From contig NZ_CP018154.1 in the NCBI RefSeq assembly GCF_001889025.1, forward strand, positions 1,044,501-1,108,500: a stretch of DNA of 64,000 nucleotides, given 5' to 3'. The DNA is from Sphingorhabdus lutea (GTDB taxonomy: Bacteria > Pseudomonadota > Alphaproteobacteria > Sphingomonadales > Sphingomonadaceae). The notes below the pieces were generated by a model, which was not told where the DNA came from, made no database searches, and worked only from the letters and a program-made list of their open reading frames with translations. Numbering within the stretch: the first letter of the stretch is position 1; every line of letters begins with the position of its first letter. This document shows positions 28,860 through 39,600 of the stretch, one piece after another. The translations under genes were made by a program, and so were the position numbers.

Positions 28860-29780
28860 ATGACGGAAATAATATCGTTAAATGCAAATTGGCCAAAAGA
28901 GCTTCCTCTGCCTGGTTTTACAGGCGAAATTTTTGATCGCGCCGACCAAATTAGGGTGAGCGAAGAAAAATTGCGCGTTGCAATGATGCGGCCCAATGCG
29001 CGATTATTAAAGATGCAGGGGCTTGATCCCGTCATTGGTGATGATGGCGCTTTGTCATGGACGAGCTTTGCTTATTTACCCGATAATGCCGTGCCATTAT
29101 TCCTTGGCCTAGATGGGGATGTCCCTTTATTTGCCGCGATAGAAAAGGTGGAGGCTGCGCCCTATCCAAATCCCCGATTATGGCAGGTAATTGCCCATTT
29201 GTCCGCAAAGGATGCCGCCATTTATGCCAGCACGCGCAGCGTGATTGATTGGCATAATCGGCATCAATTTTGCGCGGTTTGCGGCGGGCAAAGCCATGTG
29301 ATAAAATGCGGTTGGGCGCGTAAATGCGGCGGATGCGGCGCGGAACATTTTCCCCGTGTTGATCCGGTTACCATCATGCTTGCCGAACATGATGGGCATA
29401 TATTATTGGGGCGTCAGCCGCGTTTCCCACCCAAAAGATATAGCGCCCTTGCCGGATTTGTCGAACCAGGTGAATCATTGGAAGGGGCGGTGGCCCGCGA
29501 AATGTTTGAAGAAGCCGGCGTGCGGCTTCATTCCATTCAATATGTCGCCAGCCAGCCATGGCCATTTCCTTCTTCATTGATGATGGGCTTTATTGGTCAA
29601 GCGGACAGCCGTGAAATTGTCTTGGATGTGGAAGAATTGGAAGATGCGATTTGGGTAAGCGAGGCAGAAGTCCGCGCCGCGATGAACGGTGATGAAAATG
29701 CGCCCTTTATTGCGCCGCCGCCCTTGGCAATTGCGCATAGTCTGTTAAGCTATTGGCTTCATATCCGTGGGAAGGGATGA
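28860..29780 (+). CDS. nudC: NAD(+) diphosphatase / RNA decapping NUDIX hydrolase
   Basis: A 306-residue NudC family protein that hydrolyses NADH/NAD and removes NAD caps from RNA. The zinc ribbon has C138, C141, C156 and C159; the NUDIX box occupies 199-221 (GFVEPGESL to EEAGV) with all catalytic Glu residues. The NudC motif SQPWPFPSSLM, which distinguishes it from other NUDIX proteins, is present downstream. It starts right after the serine hydrolase stop and is 16 bases ahead of the FrnE-like gene, so the three form an operon. Confidence 0.94.
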   Translation: MTEIISLNANWPKELPLPGFTGEIFDRADQIRVSEEKLRVAMMRPNARLLKMQGLDPVIGDDGALSWTSFAYLPDNAVPLFLGLDGDVPLFAAIEKVEAAPYPNPRLWQVIAHLSAKDAAIYASTRSVIDWHNRHQFCAVCGGQSHVIKCGWARKCGGCGAEHFPRVDPVTIMLAEHDGHILLGRQPRFPPKRYSALAGFVEPGESLEGAVAREMFEEAGVRLHSIQYVASQPWPFPSSLMMGFIGQADSREIVLDVEELEDAIWVSEAEVRAAMNGDENAPFIAPPPLAIAHSLLSYWLHIRGKG

Positions 29781-29796
29781 TGAAGGAGAAACGCGG

Positions 29797-30480
29797 ATGA
29801 CGCGCAAATTACGTTTTGACATTGTGTCGGACATTGTCTGCCCATGGTGTATTATTGGCTATAAACAGGTGGAAAAGGCAATTGCGGCATTAAATACCGC
29901 CGCCGATGAGGCTGATAAAATTCAAGCGGAATTTTATTGGCACCCATTTGAATTAAACCCAAATATGCCCGCAGGCGGCGAAAATGCGGCAGAGCATATT
30001 GCGCGTAAATATGGCCGCACCGTGGAACAGGGCAGACAAGCACGTCAGGCTTTGGTGGATAAGGGCGCAGCGCTTGGCTTTACCTTTAACTATGGTGATG
30101 ACATGCACGTATATAATAGTTTTGGCGGGCATAAATTAATCCACTGGGCGGGCGCATCATTTGGTCCGGCGGCGCAAACACGCATGAAATTGGCATTATT
30201 TAACGCATATTTTACCGAGGGTAAAAATATTGATGATATGGATGTCTTGCTGGCCACCGCGATGAAGGCGGGTTTTGAAAGCGAAGGGGCAAGGGCGGCT
30301 TTGTTGGATGAAGAAATTACGCGGGCGGTGCGGGCGGAGCAACATATGTGGCGCGAACGCGATATTCAGGGCGTGCCCGCCATTATCATTGCCGAAAAAT
30401 ATATGGTTCCTGGCGCACAGGATGCGGATGTTTTTCAAAATATCATTAAAAATATTCTGGCCAAAGAGGCGGCCGCGTAA
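29797..30480 (+). CDS. DsbA family oxidoreductase (FrnE-like)
   Basis: A 227-residue cytosolic protein without a signal peptide, related to FrnE/2-hydroxychromene-2-carboxylate isomerase-like DsbA proteins: SDIVCPWCIIG with active cysteines C15 and C18, ending in IQGVPAIIIAEKYMVPGAQ. ATG 29797 was selected over an in-frame start 30 bases upstream because AAGGAG is 8 bases before it. FrnE members are thiol oxidoreductases linked to oxidative stress. It sits between nudC and polA. Confidence 0.88.
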   Translation: MTRKLRFDIVSDIVCPWCIIGYKQVEKAIAALNTAADEADKIQAEFYWHPFELNPNMPAGGENAAEHIARKYGRTVEQGRQARQALVDKGAALGFTFNYGDDMHVYNSFGGHKLIHWAGASFGPAAQTRMKLALFNAYFTEGKNIDDMDVLLATAMKAGFESEGARAALLDEEITRAVRAEQHMWRERDIQGVPAIIIAEKYMVPGAQDADVFQNIIKNILAKEAAA

Positions 30481-30542
30481 AAAATTATTCGATTTTTTGT
30501 AAAAAGGCTGACCTTATCATCTATCATTGATATGGTCGCTTC

Positions 30543-33419
30543 ATGACAAATATTGATACAGACGAATCCAGCGCGGGAAATAATAACCAACGCCCCAATC
30601 ATCTTTACCTTATCGATGGGTCGGCATATATTTTTCGTGCCTATCACCGATTACCGCCATTGACCAATATTCATGGTGAGCCGGTGGGCGCGGTATATGG
30701 ATATACGTCAATGTTGTGGAAATTGGCGGATGATTTGCACGCCGCCGACGGGCCAACCCATATGGCGGTGGTGCTGGATAAATCCAGCAAAAGTTTCCGC
30801 AATGATATTTATGATCAATATAAGGCGAACCGCCCCCCCGCGCCAGAGGATTTGCGCCCGCAATTTCCCATGATACGCGACGCAACCAACGCATTCTCCC
30901 TCCCGTTAATTGAGGAGGAAAATGTGGAGGCGGACGACATGATTGCCAGCTATACCAAGGCGGCAATTGCCGCCGGATGGCGCGTCACCATTGTCAGTTC
31001 GGACAAGGATTTGATGCAGTTAATCGAACCGGTTGAGGATAGCCGCGTCGACATGCTGGATACCATGAAAAATGCCCGTATTGGCGATGCAGGGGTGCGG
31101 GCCAAATTTGATGTTGGGCCAGATAAGGTTGGCGATGTGCTGGCATTAATGGGGGATAGCGCGGATAATGTGCCCGGTGTGCCGGGGGTTGGGCCGAAAA
31201 CCGCATCAAAACTAATCAATGAATTTGGCGATTTGGAAAGCGTGTTGGCCGCCGCGCCGGAAATGAAGAAATCCAAAATGCGCGAAAACCTTATCGAACA
31301 TAGTGATAAAGCGCGTTTGTCCAAAATTTTGGTGACGTTGAAAGATGATTGCCCGCTGCCCATTGCTTTGGAAGATATGCCTTTGCGGGATATTCCGCCC
31401 GAACCATTGGCCGAATTTTTAACCTATCATGGGTTTAATTCATTGTTAAAAAGAATTGGCCAATTATCCGATGTTTCCGCCGCTAATAAAGCGATTGCAG
31501 GGACAAGAGGCGCTGACCATGACAAGGTTAAAATTGACGCGGCAGGTGCTATAATGGCCGGACAGGCTGCAAAGCCGCCCGAAATGCCGCCGATAAATAT
31601 TGATGATTATGTCATGGTGACGGACGCGGAGGATTTGCAAAAATGGGTGGACCGCGCCCGCGCCATTGGCCATTTTGCCTTTGACACCGAAACCGATAGT
31701 TTGGAGGCAGTGACCGCCAATTTAATCGGCTTTTCCATGGCGATAACAGCGGGGGAGGCATGTTATGTCCCCTTGGCCCATGGCGGCACAGATTTGTTGG
31801 CGCAGCGTCCCGAAATGGTGGAGATGAAAACTGCGCTGGACATTATTCGTCCATTATTGGCCGATGATAGCGTTTTGAAAATTGGTCAAAATTTGAAATA
31901 TGATAAGCTGGTTTTGGCGCAGCATGATATTATCATCAACAATATTGATGACACGATGGTGATGAGTTTCAACCTTGATGCGGGTAAACATGGCCATGGC
32001 ATGGATGAGCTTGCCAAACGGCATTTGGGGCATGAATGTATCAGCTATAAATCACTTACCGGCACGGGTAAAAAACAGATTAGCTTTGCCGAAGTCCCCG
32101 TGGAGGATGCGACAAAATATGCCGCCGAAGATGCGGATGTGACCCTGCGCCTGTGGCAACATTTGAAATTGCGTTTGCCCGCCGAAGGGGCAAGCAAAAT
32201 TTACCAAATGGTTGACCGCCCATTGGTGGATGTCATCGCCAAGATGGAGGGTGAGGGCATATTGGTTGACCGCGAAAAATTGGCAAAGTTAAGCCATGAT
32301 TTTGCCGGTGAAATGGCGCGTTTGGAACAGGAAATTTACGCGATTGCGGGTGAGGAATTTACGCTGGGCAGTCCCAAACAATTGGGCGAAATTTTATTTG
32401 GTAAAATGGGCCTGAAAGGTGGGAAAAAAGGAAAATCGGGACAATTTAGCACCGACGTCACCGTATTGGAAGATTTGGCCAGCAATGGTGTAGAGATAGC
32501 GCAAAAAATCCTTGATTGGCGGCAATTGGCCAAATTAAAATCCACCTATACCGACGCACTGCAGGCGCAAATCAACCCCAAAACGGGGCGCGTGCATACC
32601 AGCTATAGCTTGGTCGGGGCACAGACGGGGCGGCTTTCCTCCACCGATCCCAATTTGCAAAATATCCCGATACGAACTGAAATAGGTCGTCAAATACGCC
32701 ATGCCTTTGTTGCGGATAAGGGTAATGTCATATTGGCGGCGGATTATAGCCAAATTGAGCTTCGGCTTGCCGCGCATATTGCCAATATTGCGCCGCTTAA
32801 AGAAGCGTTTGAGGCAGGGGAAGATATTCACGCCCGCACCGCGCAGGAGCTGTTCGGGGAGGTGACGCGCGAAAGCCGTGGCCGTGCAAAGACGATAAAT
32901 TTTGCCATTCTTTATGGCATATCGCGTTGGGGATTGGCCAAAAGATTGGAAGTAACACCCGATGAAGCCCAAGCGATGATTGACATATATTTTGCCCGTT
33001 TCCCTGGTATTTCCGCCTATATTCAGGAAACCACGACAAGGGTGAAGGAATGCGAATATACCGAAACATTATTTGGCCGAAAAACGCATTTTCCGCGTAT
33101 CAATTCATCCAATGGCGCAGAGCGTCAGGGCAGTGAACGTGCCGCGATAAACGCTCCGATACAGGGGACATGCGCGGATATTATCAAACGGGCAATGGCA
33201 CGAATGGTTCCTGCTTTACAACATGCCGGATTGGGTGATGTCAAAATGTTGCTGCAGGTGCATGATGAATTGGTTTTTGAATGTCCGCAGGATAAAATCG
33301 ATGCCGCCAGCAAGGTGATAAATGATGTCATGGCCAATGCGGCCTTGCCCTATTTAACGCTTTCCATCCCCCTTGGCGTGGATATTGGCACGGGGGCAAG
33401 CTGGGGCGAGGCGCATTAA
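30543..33419 (+). CDS. polA: DNA polymerase I
   Basis: A 958-residue three-domain polymerase: 5'-3' exonuclease (LYLIDGSAYIFRAYH onwards, ~280 residues), an intact 3'-5' proofreading domain (FDTETD, GQNLKYDK, YAAEDADVT retain the D/E/Y ligands), and the polymerase domain with motif A DYSQIELRLAA, O-helix RGRAKTINFAILYG (Phe at the ddNTP-discriminating position) and motif C QVHDELVFE. It fills gaps after repair and removes RNA primers. Length and order are normal for alphaproteobacteria. Confidence 0.97.
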   Translation: MTNIDTDESSAGNNNQRPNHLYLIDGSAYIFRAYHRLPPLTNIHGEPVGAVYGYTSMLWKLADDLHAADGPTHMAVVLDKSSKSFRNDIYDQYKANRPPAPEDLRPQFPMIRDATNAFSLPLIEEENVEADDMIASYTKAAIAAGWRVTIVSSDKDLMQLIEPVEDSRVDMLDTMKNARIGDAGVRAKFDVGPDKVGDVLALMGDSADNVPGVPGVGPKTASKLINEFGDLESVLAAAPEMKKSKMRENLIEHSDKARLSKILVTLKDDCPLPIALEDMPLRDIPPEPLAEFLTYHGFNSLLKRIGQLSDVSAANKAIAGTRGADHDKVKIDAAGAIMAGQAAKPPEMPPINIDDYVMVTDAEDLQKWVDRARAIGHFAFDTETDSLEAVTANLIGFSMAITAGEACYVPLAHGGTDLLAQRPEMVEMKTALDIIRPLLADDSVLKIGQNLKYDKLVLAQHDIIINNIDDTMVMSFNLDAGKHGHGMDELAKRHLGHECISYKSLTGTGKKQISFAEVPVEDATKYAAEDADVTLRLWQHLKLRLPAEGASKIYQMVDRPLVDVIAKMEGEGILVDREKLAKLSHDFAGEMARLEQEIYAIAGEEFTLGSPKQLGEILFGKMGLKGGKKGKSGQFSTDVTVLEDLASNGVEIAQKILDWRQLAKLKSTYTDALQAQINPKTGRVHTSYSLVGAQTGRLSSTDPNLQNIPIRTEIGRQIRHAFVADKGNVILAADYSQIELRLAAHIANIAPLKEAFEAGEDIHARTAQELFGEVTRESRGRAKTINFAILYGISRWGLAKRLEVTPDEAQAMIDIYFARFPGISAYIQETTTRVKECEYTETLFGRKTHFPRINSSNGAERQGSERAAINAPIQGTCADIIKRAMARMVPALQHAGLGDVKMLLQVHDELVFECPQDKIDAASKVINDVMANAALPYLTLSIPLGVDIGTGASWGEAH

Positions 33420-33499
33420 ATTGCGCCTTCATTTGACATCGCAACTTACCATCACATGAAAATCTAACAATCATTGTCATTGGACAGATTTACCCGATT

Positions 33500-33529
33500 T
33501 TGTTTAAATTACGCCTTATTCACTATAAT
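33500..33529 (+). promoter_or_regulatory. possible sigma-70 promoter for the Sel1 genes
   Basis: TTGTTT (33500-33505) and a perfect TATAAT (33524-33529) are separated by 18 bases. The predicted start would leave only about 11 bases before ATG 33547, so either the transcript is nearly leaderless or translation starts slightly later. Confidence 0.35.
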
Positions 33530-33546
33530 AATATGGCGGGAATATT

Positions 33547-34785
33547 ATGGGCAGGGCGCAAATAAAATCTGCATTGGCAAAATCAGCATTAGCAATTTTA
33601 TTAATAATCGGATTTTGCATTACGGCGTTGCTATTTCCCGCCTTTGCACAAACCAATGATGCAGTGTCCATTGCGGCATCCGAAACCTATAAAAAGGGAA
33701 TAGAGCAATATAGGGTAAAAAATTATTCTTCTGCCAAAAATTACTTTCAGCAGGCGTGCACGGCAAATTATGGCCTTGGCTGTTGGGGTGTGGGATATTT
33801 GGCGGAAAAGGGAGAGGGAGAGGCCGTAAACCATGCAAATGCACGCGAAGCCTATGCCAAAGGGTGCAATATTTCAGATGAACTTTCCTGTTCTTATTTA
33901 GGGTTAATGCAATTTAATGGGCGTGGCGGGCCAAAAGATTATACGAGTGCACGGTTAAATTATCAAAAAGCATGCAATGGTAAAAAAAACCAAAAACGCG
34001 GCTGTCATAATTTGGGTTTAATTTACGAATTTGGCCATGGAACGATAATCAATTTATTTGAAGCAAGAAAATTATATGAAAAAAGCTGCAACCTTGGCGA
34101 TGCTGAGGGATGTTGGCGTGCGGGCGGTTTCTACAAAGAAGCAAAAGGCGGTGCTGAAAATTTAACTTTATCCCGTAATTTATTTGAAAAATCATGCAAT
34201 GGTGATTTTAACAAGGGATGCGGTGCAATAGGGTTTATGTATGAAAGGGGAATTGGCGGTGCCATAAATATGCCTATGGCACGGCAATATTATGCAAAAT
34301 CCTGCGATTTGAAAGCCAGCGAAGGATGTTTTAATTTTGGTATATTGTTAAAAGAACAAGCTGTCACTGCTGATGAATATGAAAAAGCAAGGGCTAGTTT
34401 TAAACAATCATGCATATTAAAATATTATACCGCCTGTGCGTCCTATTCCGAAATGATGCGGTATAGCAAATATGGGCCGGTCAATCCGCAATTGGGATAT
34501 ACATATGCACAAATCGGCTGTGATATAGGGGAAAAGAAAAGCTGCTTTCAAACTGGATATGCGAAACATAAAGGCATTGGCACTGCGGTGAATATCAAAA
34601 ATGCATTGGTCGATTATGAAAAATCCTGCGCACAAAATGAAAATACATCCTGTTATAATATCGGTGTAATTTATTATAATGGGGAAGGTGCACCCAAGGA
34701 TTTGGTCATGGCAAAAACCTGGTTTCAAAAGGCTTGCGATTTGCAGCATGAAGCAGGGTGCGAGGTTTTGAAAAAATATAAATAA
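33547..34785 (+). CDS. exported Cys-rich Sel1 repeat protein (Hcp-like)
   Basis: A 412-residue protein with a signal peptide (LLIIGFCITALLFPAFAQ) followed by about nine Sel1-like repeats. Each repeat carries cysteines about 8-10 residues apart (ACTANYGLGC, GCNISDELSC, SCNLGDAEGC), the spacing used for the intra-repeat disulfides of Helicobacter Hcp proteins. This predicts a periplasmic, disulfide-stabilised solenoid for protein or peptidoglycan contacts; the partner is unknown. A second, paralogous gene follows 39 bases downstream, so this is a tandem duplication. Confidence 0.88.
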   Translation: MGRAQIKSALAKSALAILLIIGFCITALLFPAFAQTNDAVSIAASETYKKGIEQYRVKNYSSAKNYFQQACTANYGLGCWGVGYLAEKGEGEAVNHANAREAYAKGCNISDELSCSYLGLMQFNGRGGPKDYTSARLNYQKACNGKKNQKRGCHNLGLIYEFGHGTIINLFEARKLYEKSCNLGDAEGCWRAGGFYKEAKGGAENLTLSRNLFEKSCNGDFNKGCGAIGFMYERGIGGAINMPMARQYYAKSCDLKASEGCFNFGILLKEQAVTADEYEKARASFKQSCILKYYTACASYSEMMRYSKYGPVNPQLGYTYAQIGCDIGEKKSCFQTGYAKHKGIGTAVNIKNALVDYEKSCAQNENTSCYNIGVIYYNGEGAPKDLVMAKTWFQKACDLQHEAGCEVLKKYK

Positions 34786-34824
34786 AGTTTTTCTTAAAGT
34801 GAAATGGAAAAAGGATGGCGAGTC

Positions 34825-35976
34825 ATGATATTAAGACAAAATAGGATGAACAAAGGGCAAAAAATTTCTATCAGCATAATATTGGCGATTATAATGTTGA
34901 GTATAGGTCTGCTTGCCTATCCTGCTTTGGCATATGCAGCACCCGCACAATCGGGCACGGCACAGCGCCCAGACATTGATATTTATAATGAAGCACTGGA
35001 AAATTTTAAATCAGGCAATTATGCCGCCGCCTATTCCAGTTTTGATCAATTATGCACGGTTCGCAAATATGGGCTTGGATGTTGGGCAAGGGGGTCGATG
35101 GAGGAATCGGGCAATGGGCGTACTGCGGATGCGGTAAAGGCACGGGCCAGCTATGCCCAAGGATGCAATATTGGCGATGAGATATCATGTTCAGATTTGG
35201 CCGCTATGCAATATAATGGCAATGGCGGGCCACGCGATATTTTTAACGCCAAGGCAAATTATACCAAGGCATGTAATGGGCAAAAAAACCAAAAATCGGG
35301 CTGTTATTATCTTGGCACCATGGCCGAAAAGGGCGAAGGGCAGGAGGTAAATCAGAGTTTGGCGCTAAGTTTATTTAAAAAAGCCTGTAATTTGGGTGAC
35401 CCAAGAGGGTGCAATGATACGGGCCGATTTTATAAAAATGGTTTTGGCGTCGCGATGGACAAAGCGATGGCAGGCACATTTTTCCAAACCGCCTGTAATG
35501 GTGATAATAAATATGGATGTTTTAATTTGGCGCAGGCACAAATGAAAGGCGAAGGAACGGCGTTAAATTATGCACTGGCAAAAACAAATTACGAAAAATC
35601 ATGTAATTTAGGATATGCTGAATCATGCGGTGCACTTGCCTATGTTTTAAGGATGGTGAAATATGGCACGGTTGAATATGCAAAGGCATATCAATTTGCC
35701 CGCAAGGGGTGCGACCAATCAAATCCATATAGCTGTTTTCAATCGGGATATTTACAGCAATTGGGATTGGGCATGGCGATAAAAATTGATGGGGCAATTG
35801 CCGATTATATTATCAGCTGTAACGGAAAAAATGACACAGCTTGTAATAATTTGGGCGTTATTTACAATTCAGGGCAGGGCGTTACCAAAAATACACAATT
35901 GGCAAAAACCTATTACCAAAAATCATGTGATTTAGGGTATAAGGATGCATGCGACCGTGCGGCAGCAATTAAATAA
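34825..35976 (+). CDS. exported Cys-rich Sel1 repeat protein, tandem paralogue
   Basis: A 383-residue paralogue of the preceding gene: signal segment (ISIIILAIIMLSIGL through YAAP), then Sel1/Hcp-type repeats with the same Cys spacing (RKYGLGC, GCNIGDEISC, ACNLGDPRGC, SCDLGYKDAC). ATG 34825 was chosen because AAGGA lies 9 bases before it; an ATG 21 bases upstream has no ribosome site. The shared repeat order suggests duplication followed by divergence. Likely periplasmic and acting with the first copy. Function unknown. Confidence 0.87.
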   Translation: MILRQNRMNKGQKISISIILAIIMLSIGLLAYPALAYAAPAQSGTAQRPDIDIYNEALENFKSGNYAAAYSSFDQLCTVRKYGLGCWARGSMEESGNGRTADAVKARASYAQGCNIGDEISCSDLAAMQYNGNGGPRDIFNAKANYTKACNGQKNQKSGCYYLGTMAEKGEGQEVNQSLALSLFKKACNLGDPRGCNDTGRFYKNGFGVAMDKAMAGTFFQTACNGDNKYGCFNLAQAQMKGEGTALNYALAKTNYEKSCNLGYAESCGALAYVLRMVKYGTVEYAKAYQFARKGCDQSNPYSCFQSGYLQQLGLGMAIKIDGAIADYIISCNGKNDTACNNLGVIYNSGQGVTKNTQLAKTYYQKSCDLGYKDACDRAAAIK

Positions 35977-35993
35977 GCTGTTATTATATTGTA

Positions 35994-36959
35994 TTAAAAG
36001 CCAACAATCACCGTAACACGTGACAAGGTGTCGGTTTTCTCCCGTCCAGCGGGCGGGTTGGTTTCATGTTTCACCTGATAGGATAGCCTTGCGGTTAAAT
36101 TATCGCTTAATTTCGCGTCCAATGCGCTTAACGCGGCAAGGCTGCTATTGCCCGATTGAACATAGGCGGAGGCGTCCTGACGAAAAATGATATTTGATGC
36201 GATATTGGTTTTAAAATTGGCCGCCGCCAATCCCGCAATGCTGACATCTGAACGGCCATCGGTGAATTTTGTATCGCGCCATGCCGGACCTGCCTTTACA
36301 TCCAATTGCACGATGTCAGTTTTGATAATCTGATAACCCAAACCGCCGGATAAAGTATATCTTTCCAAGAATCCTTGAAATTTATCGCGTTCAAATTGGG
36401 TCAAGCCATAGGCGAATAACCGATCATTGATGACATAATGCGGTTCCAAACCCACAATAATTTGTTCGCGGCTGGTCACGCCATTGCTGCGTTGAAAATC
36501 ACCCTGTGCGTTAAATTTTAATCGCCAGCTTTTGCTTTCTTTTAATAATTTAATGCCCGCCGATATGCCTATATTTTCGCTATTCCCGCTGGATTGAAAT
36601 GCGCCAAATTCCCCGCTTCCATGCCAATTTTGGAATAAATTGCCTTTAAGCTTCTCTGCCTTGGCCAATTGGTTTTTTTCCGCTTTGGCGGCCTTATACT
36701 CCTCTGCTTTTTTGGTAATATTGGGGTTATTTTTGCTATATTTGGCAATGGCGTCAACGGCGCTTTCATCATCGGCGGCAATGGCAGCATCCAAAATATC
36801 CTCTATGCCTTGTTTTTGCGCTTCTTGCCCATTTTCTTCCTTATCCTCGGTGCTATTTTGGCTTTGCTGAGCATGTGCAAGGGGTATGCTATATGAAAAT
36901 GCGCCCAGACATGCCGATAAATATGCCGCAGAGATGGCCGCTTTGGGGAGAATGTGCAT
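35994..36959 (-). CDS. DUF481 outer membrane beta-barrel protein
   Basis: A 321-residue protein with a signal peptide (AYLSACLGAFSYSIPLAHAQ), an acidic, helical stretch (residues ~35-105, rich in A/E/K) and a C-terminal DUF481/YdiY-like barrel ending in TVIVGF with a terminal Phe typical of outer-membrane insertion. DUF481 proteins are salt-induced outer-membrane proteins of unknown transport role. An AAGGA site precedes ATG 36959. Alternating hydrophobic strands (HYVINDRLFAYGLTQFERD) support the barrel reading. Confidence 0.85.
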   Translation of the reverse strand: MHILPKAAISAAYLSACLGAFSYSIPLAHAQQSQNSTEDKEENGQEAQKQGIEDILDAAIAADDESAVDAIAKYSKNNPNITKKAEEYKAAKAEKNQLAKAEKLKGNLFQNWHGSGEFGAFQSSGNSENIGISAGIKLLKESKSWRLKFNAQGDFQRSNGVTSREQIIVGLEPHYVINDRLFAYGLTQFERDKFQGFLERYTLSGGLGYQIIKTDIVQLDVKAGPAWRDTKFTDGRSDVSIAGLAAANFKTNIASNIIFRQDASAYVQSGNSSLAALSALDAKLSDNLTARLSYQVKHETNPPAGREKTDTLSRVTVIVGF

Positions 36960-37051
36960 TTCAAATCCTTATGCCGTTTTTTGTACAGCATAAACAATCA
37001 GATGAATATTTCAATATTGAAGCAAATGGCTCACCGCCCATAAGGCGCAAT

Positions 37052-38005
37052 TTAACGCTGTTTCCTTTGGATAATTTGGTCCAGCATGATGCCGTCAATG
37101 TCGGTGTTTATTTGAATCCATAGGGGCAAATGATCCGATAATTCATATGTAAATGCGCGTTTATCCAAATCGGGGAAAAGGGGTTTATGATCGCTGGCAT
37201 AAAAATCCAAAACCCCGCCCGCATTGGTAAAATTATCGGGATAACGCGCCAAATGTAATATTTGATCATAACGTTTATTACGCGCCAAATTTGTGCCAAA
37301 ATCATCGGCGATTAACGCATGGGGTAATTCCAGTCCGGTGGAGGTGATGGCGGCAAACATCGGGTCATTGCGGCTGGGTATATTAAAGTCGCCCATGACG
37401 ATAATATCCTTATCCTCGGCATGTTTTTCCTTTATTTTTGCGCCGACCCAATTGGCCAGCCCCTGTATTTCGCTCTGTCTTGCCGCTAAGTCATCGCCCC
37501 ATCGCACATGGGTGGTAAAGGCCAAAAAGTCAAAATTACCCGATTTAAATGACGCGACATAGGGCGCGCGCCACCAGCTTTCGGCGCTTAAATATTCGGT
37601 GCCGCGTTTCTTGCGCGGGGGGCTTGCCTCTGCCGCCATGCCGTTAAATCGCACGGTGCGGCTGTCATAAATATAGCATATACGTTCGCGGTTGCCCCCT
37701 GCGTCGGGAATGGCATCGGAATATACCGCATCCCAATATGGCCCTAAAATCGGTAAAATCCGGTTTAGGTCGGATAAATTGTCGCGCAGTTCGACCAATC
37801 CGACAAAGTCAAATTGGCCGATAATTTCGGCAATATAATGGATGGCGGCATCACTGCGTTTCTTTTTGCCAAATTCGCGAATATTCCATGTCGCAATATT
37901 TAATGTTTCATCCAATTTTGACGGGGGAATATTGGCCGCATTGATACGTTTGCGAAGAAGCTTTAACCCTTCGGCAATTTCCAAACTAACATTACCATGA
38001 AACAT
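37052..38005 (-). CDS. endonuclease/exonuclease/phosphatase family protein
   Basis: A 317-residue EEP superfamily hydrolase. The catalytic motifs are complete: NIATWNIREF (Asn), GLVELRD (metal-binding Glu), THVRW (His), VMGDFNIPS (Asp-Asn) and LSDHLPLW (Asp-His). No signal peptide is seen, so action is cytosolic; the substrate (nucleic acid, phospholipid or inositol phosphate) is not readable. GGGGAGGA lies just upstream of ATG 38005. It stands alone between DUF481 and trxB. Confidence 0.85.
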   Translation of the reverse strand: MFHGNVSLEIAEGLKLLRKRINAANIPPSKLDETLNIATWNIREFGKKKRSDAAIHYIAEIIGQFDFVGLVELRDNLSDLNRILPILGPYWDAVYSDAIPDAGGNRERICYIYDSRTVRFNGMAAEASPPRKKRGTEYLSAESWWRAPYVASFKSGNFDFLAFTTHVRWGDDLAARQSEIQGLANWVGAKIKEKHAEDKDIIVMGDFNIPSRNDPMFAAITSTGLELPHALIADDFGTNLARNKRYDQILHLARYPDNFTNAGGVLDFYASDHKPLFPDLDKRAFTYELSDHLPLWIQINTDIDGIMLDQIIQRKQR

Positions 38006-38135
38006 GACTCATCCTCCCCAAAAATATGTGCGTCAAATTAAGAACGCCAAAATATGCGTGGATGCGACCTTTGAAACAAAGCCTATGTGATTATAATATT
38101 TGGGTCAATATGGAAAATATTGCGTATAATTTGGG

Positions 38136-39173
<1,038 letters not shown>

Positions 39174-39282
39174 TTATATGTTTTGATAGGGATATGATTT
39201 ATTTCAAATAGGCAAAATAATATATTTGCATCATGGGGCAGGGCGGCTATTGCGATAATGTAATTATTTATTGGAGTATATT

Positions 39283-39600
39283 ATGCCGACCATCAATGTC
39301 ATCGACCGCAGCGGCGCAAAGCGCGAAGTAGAAGCCGAAATGGGCCTCAGCGTGATGGAAGTTATTCGCGATAATGGTTTTGACGAGCTTTTGGCGCTTT
39401 GCGGTGGGTGCAGCTCTTGTGCGACATGCCATGTATATATTGATGCGGAATATGCCGATAAAATCCCCGCTATGCAGGAAGATGAGGATGATTTGTTGGA
39501 AAGCACCGATCACCGCAATGCGACATCGCGCCTATCCTGCCAAATTGAGGTGTCGGACGCGATTGACGGGATGACGGTGACAATTGCGCCAGAGGATTAA
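39283..39600 (+). CDS. adrenodoxin-type 2Fe-2S ferredoxin
   Basis: A 105-residue ferredoxin. The cluster ligands of the adrenodoxin class are C40, C46, C49 and C86 (C-x5-C-x2-C...C) in LLALCGGCSSCATCHVY and RLSCQI; C43 is an additional cysteine in the loop. Such ferredoxins supply electrons to cytochromes P450, dioxygenases or Fe-S assembly. ATG 39283 was chosen over a TTG 12 bases earlier because TTGGAG lies upstream. The 3' end overlaps the convergent gene at 39597 by 4 bp. Confidence 0.93.
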   Translation: MPTINVIDRSGAKREVEAEMGLSVMEVIRDNGFDELLALCGGCSSCATCHVYIDAEYADKIPAMQEDEDDLLESTDHRNATSRLSCQIEVSDAIDGMTVTIAPED

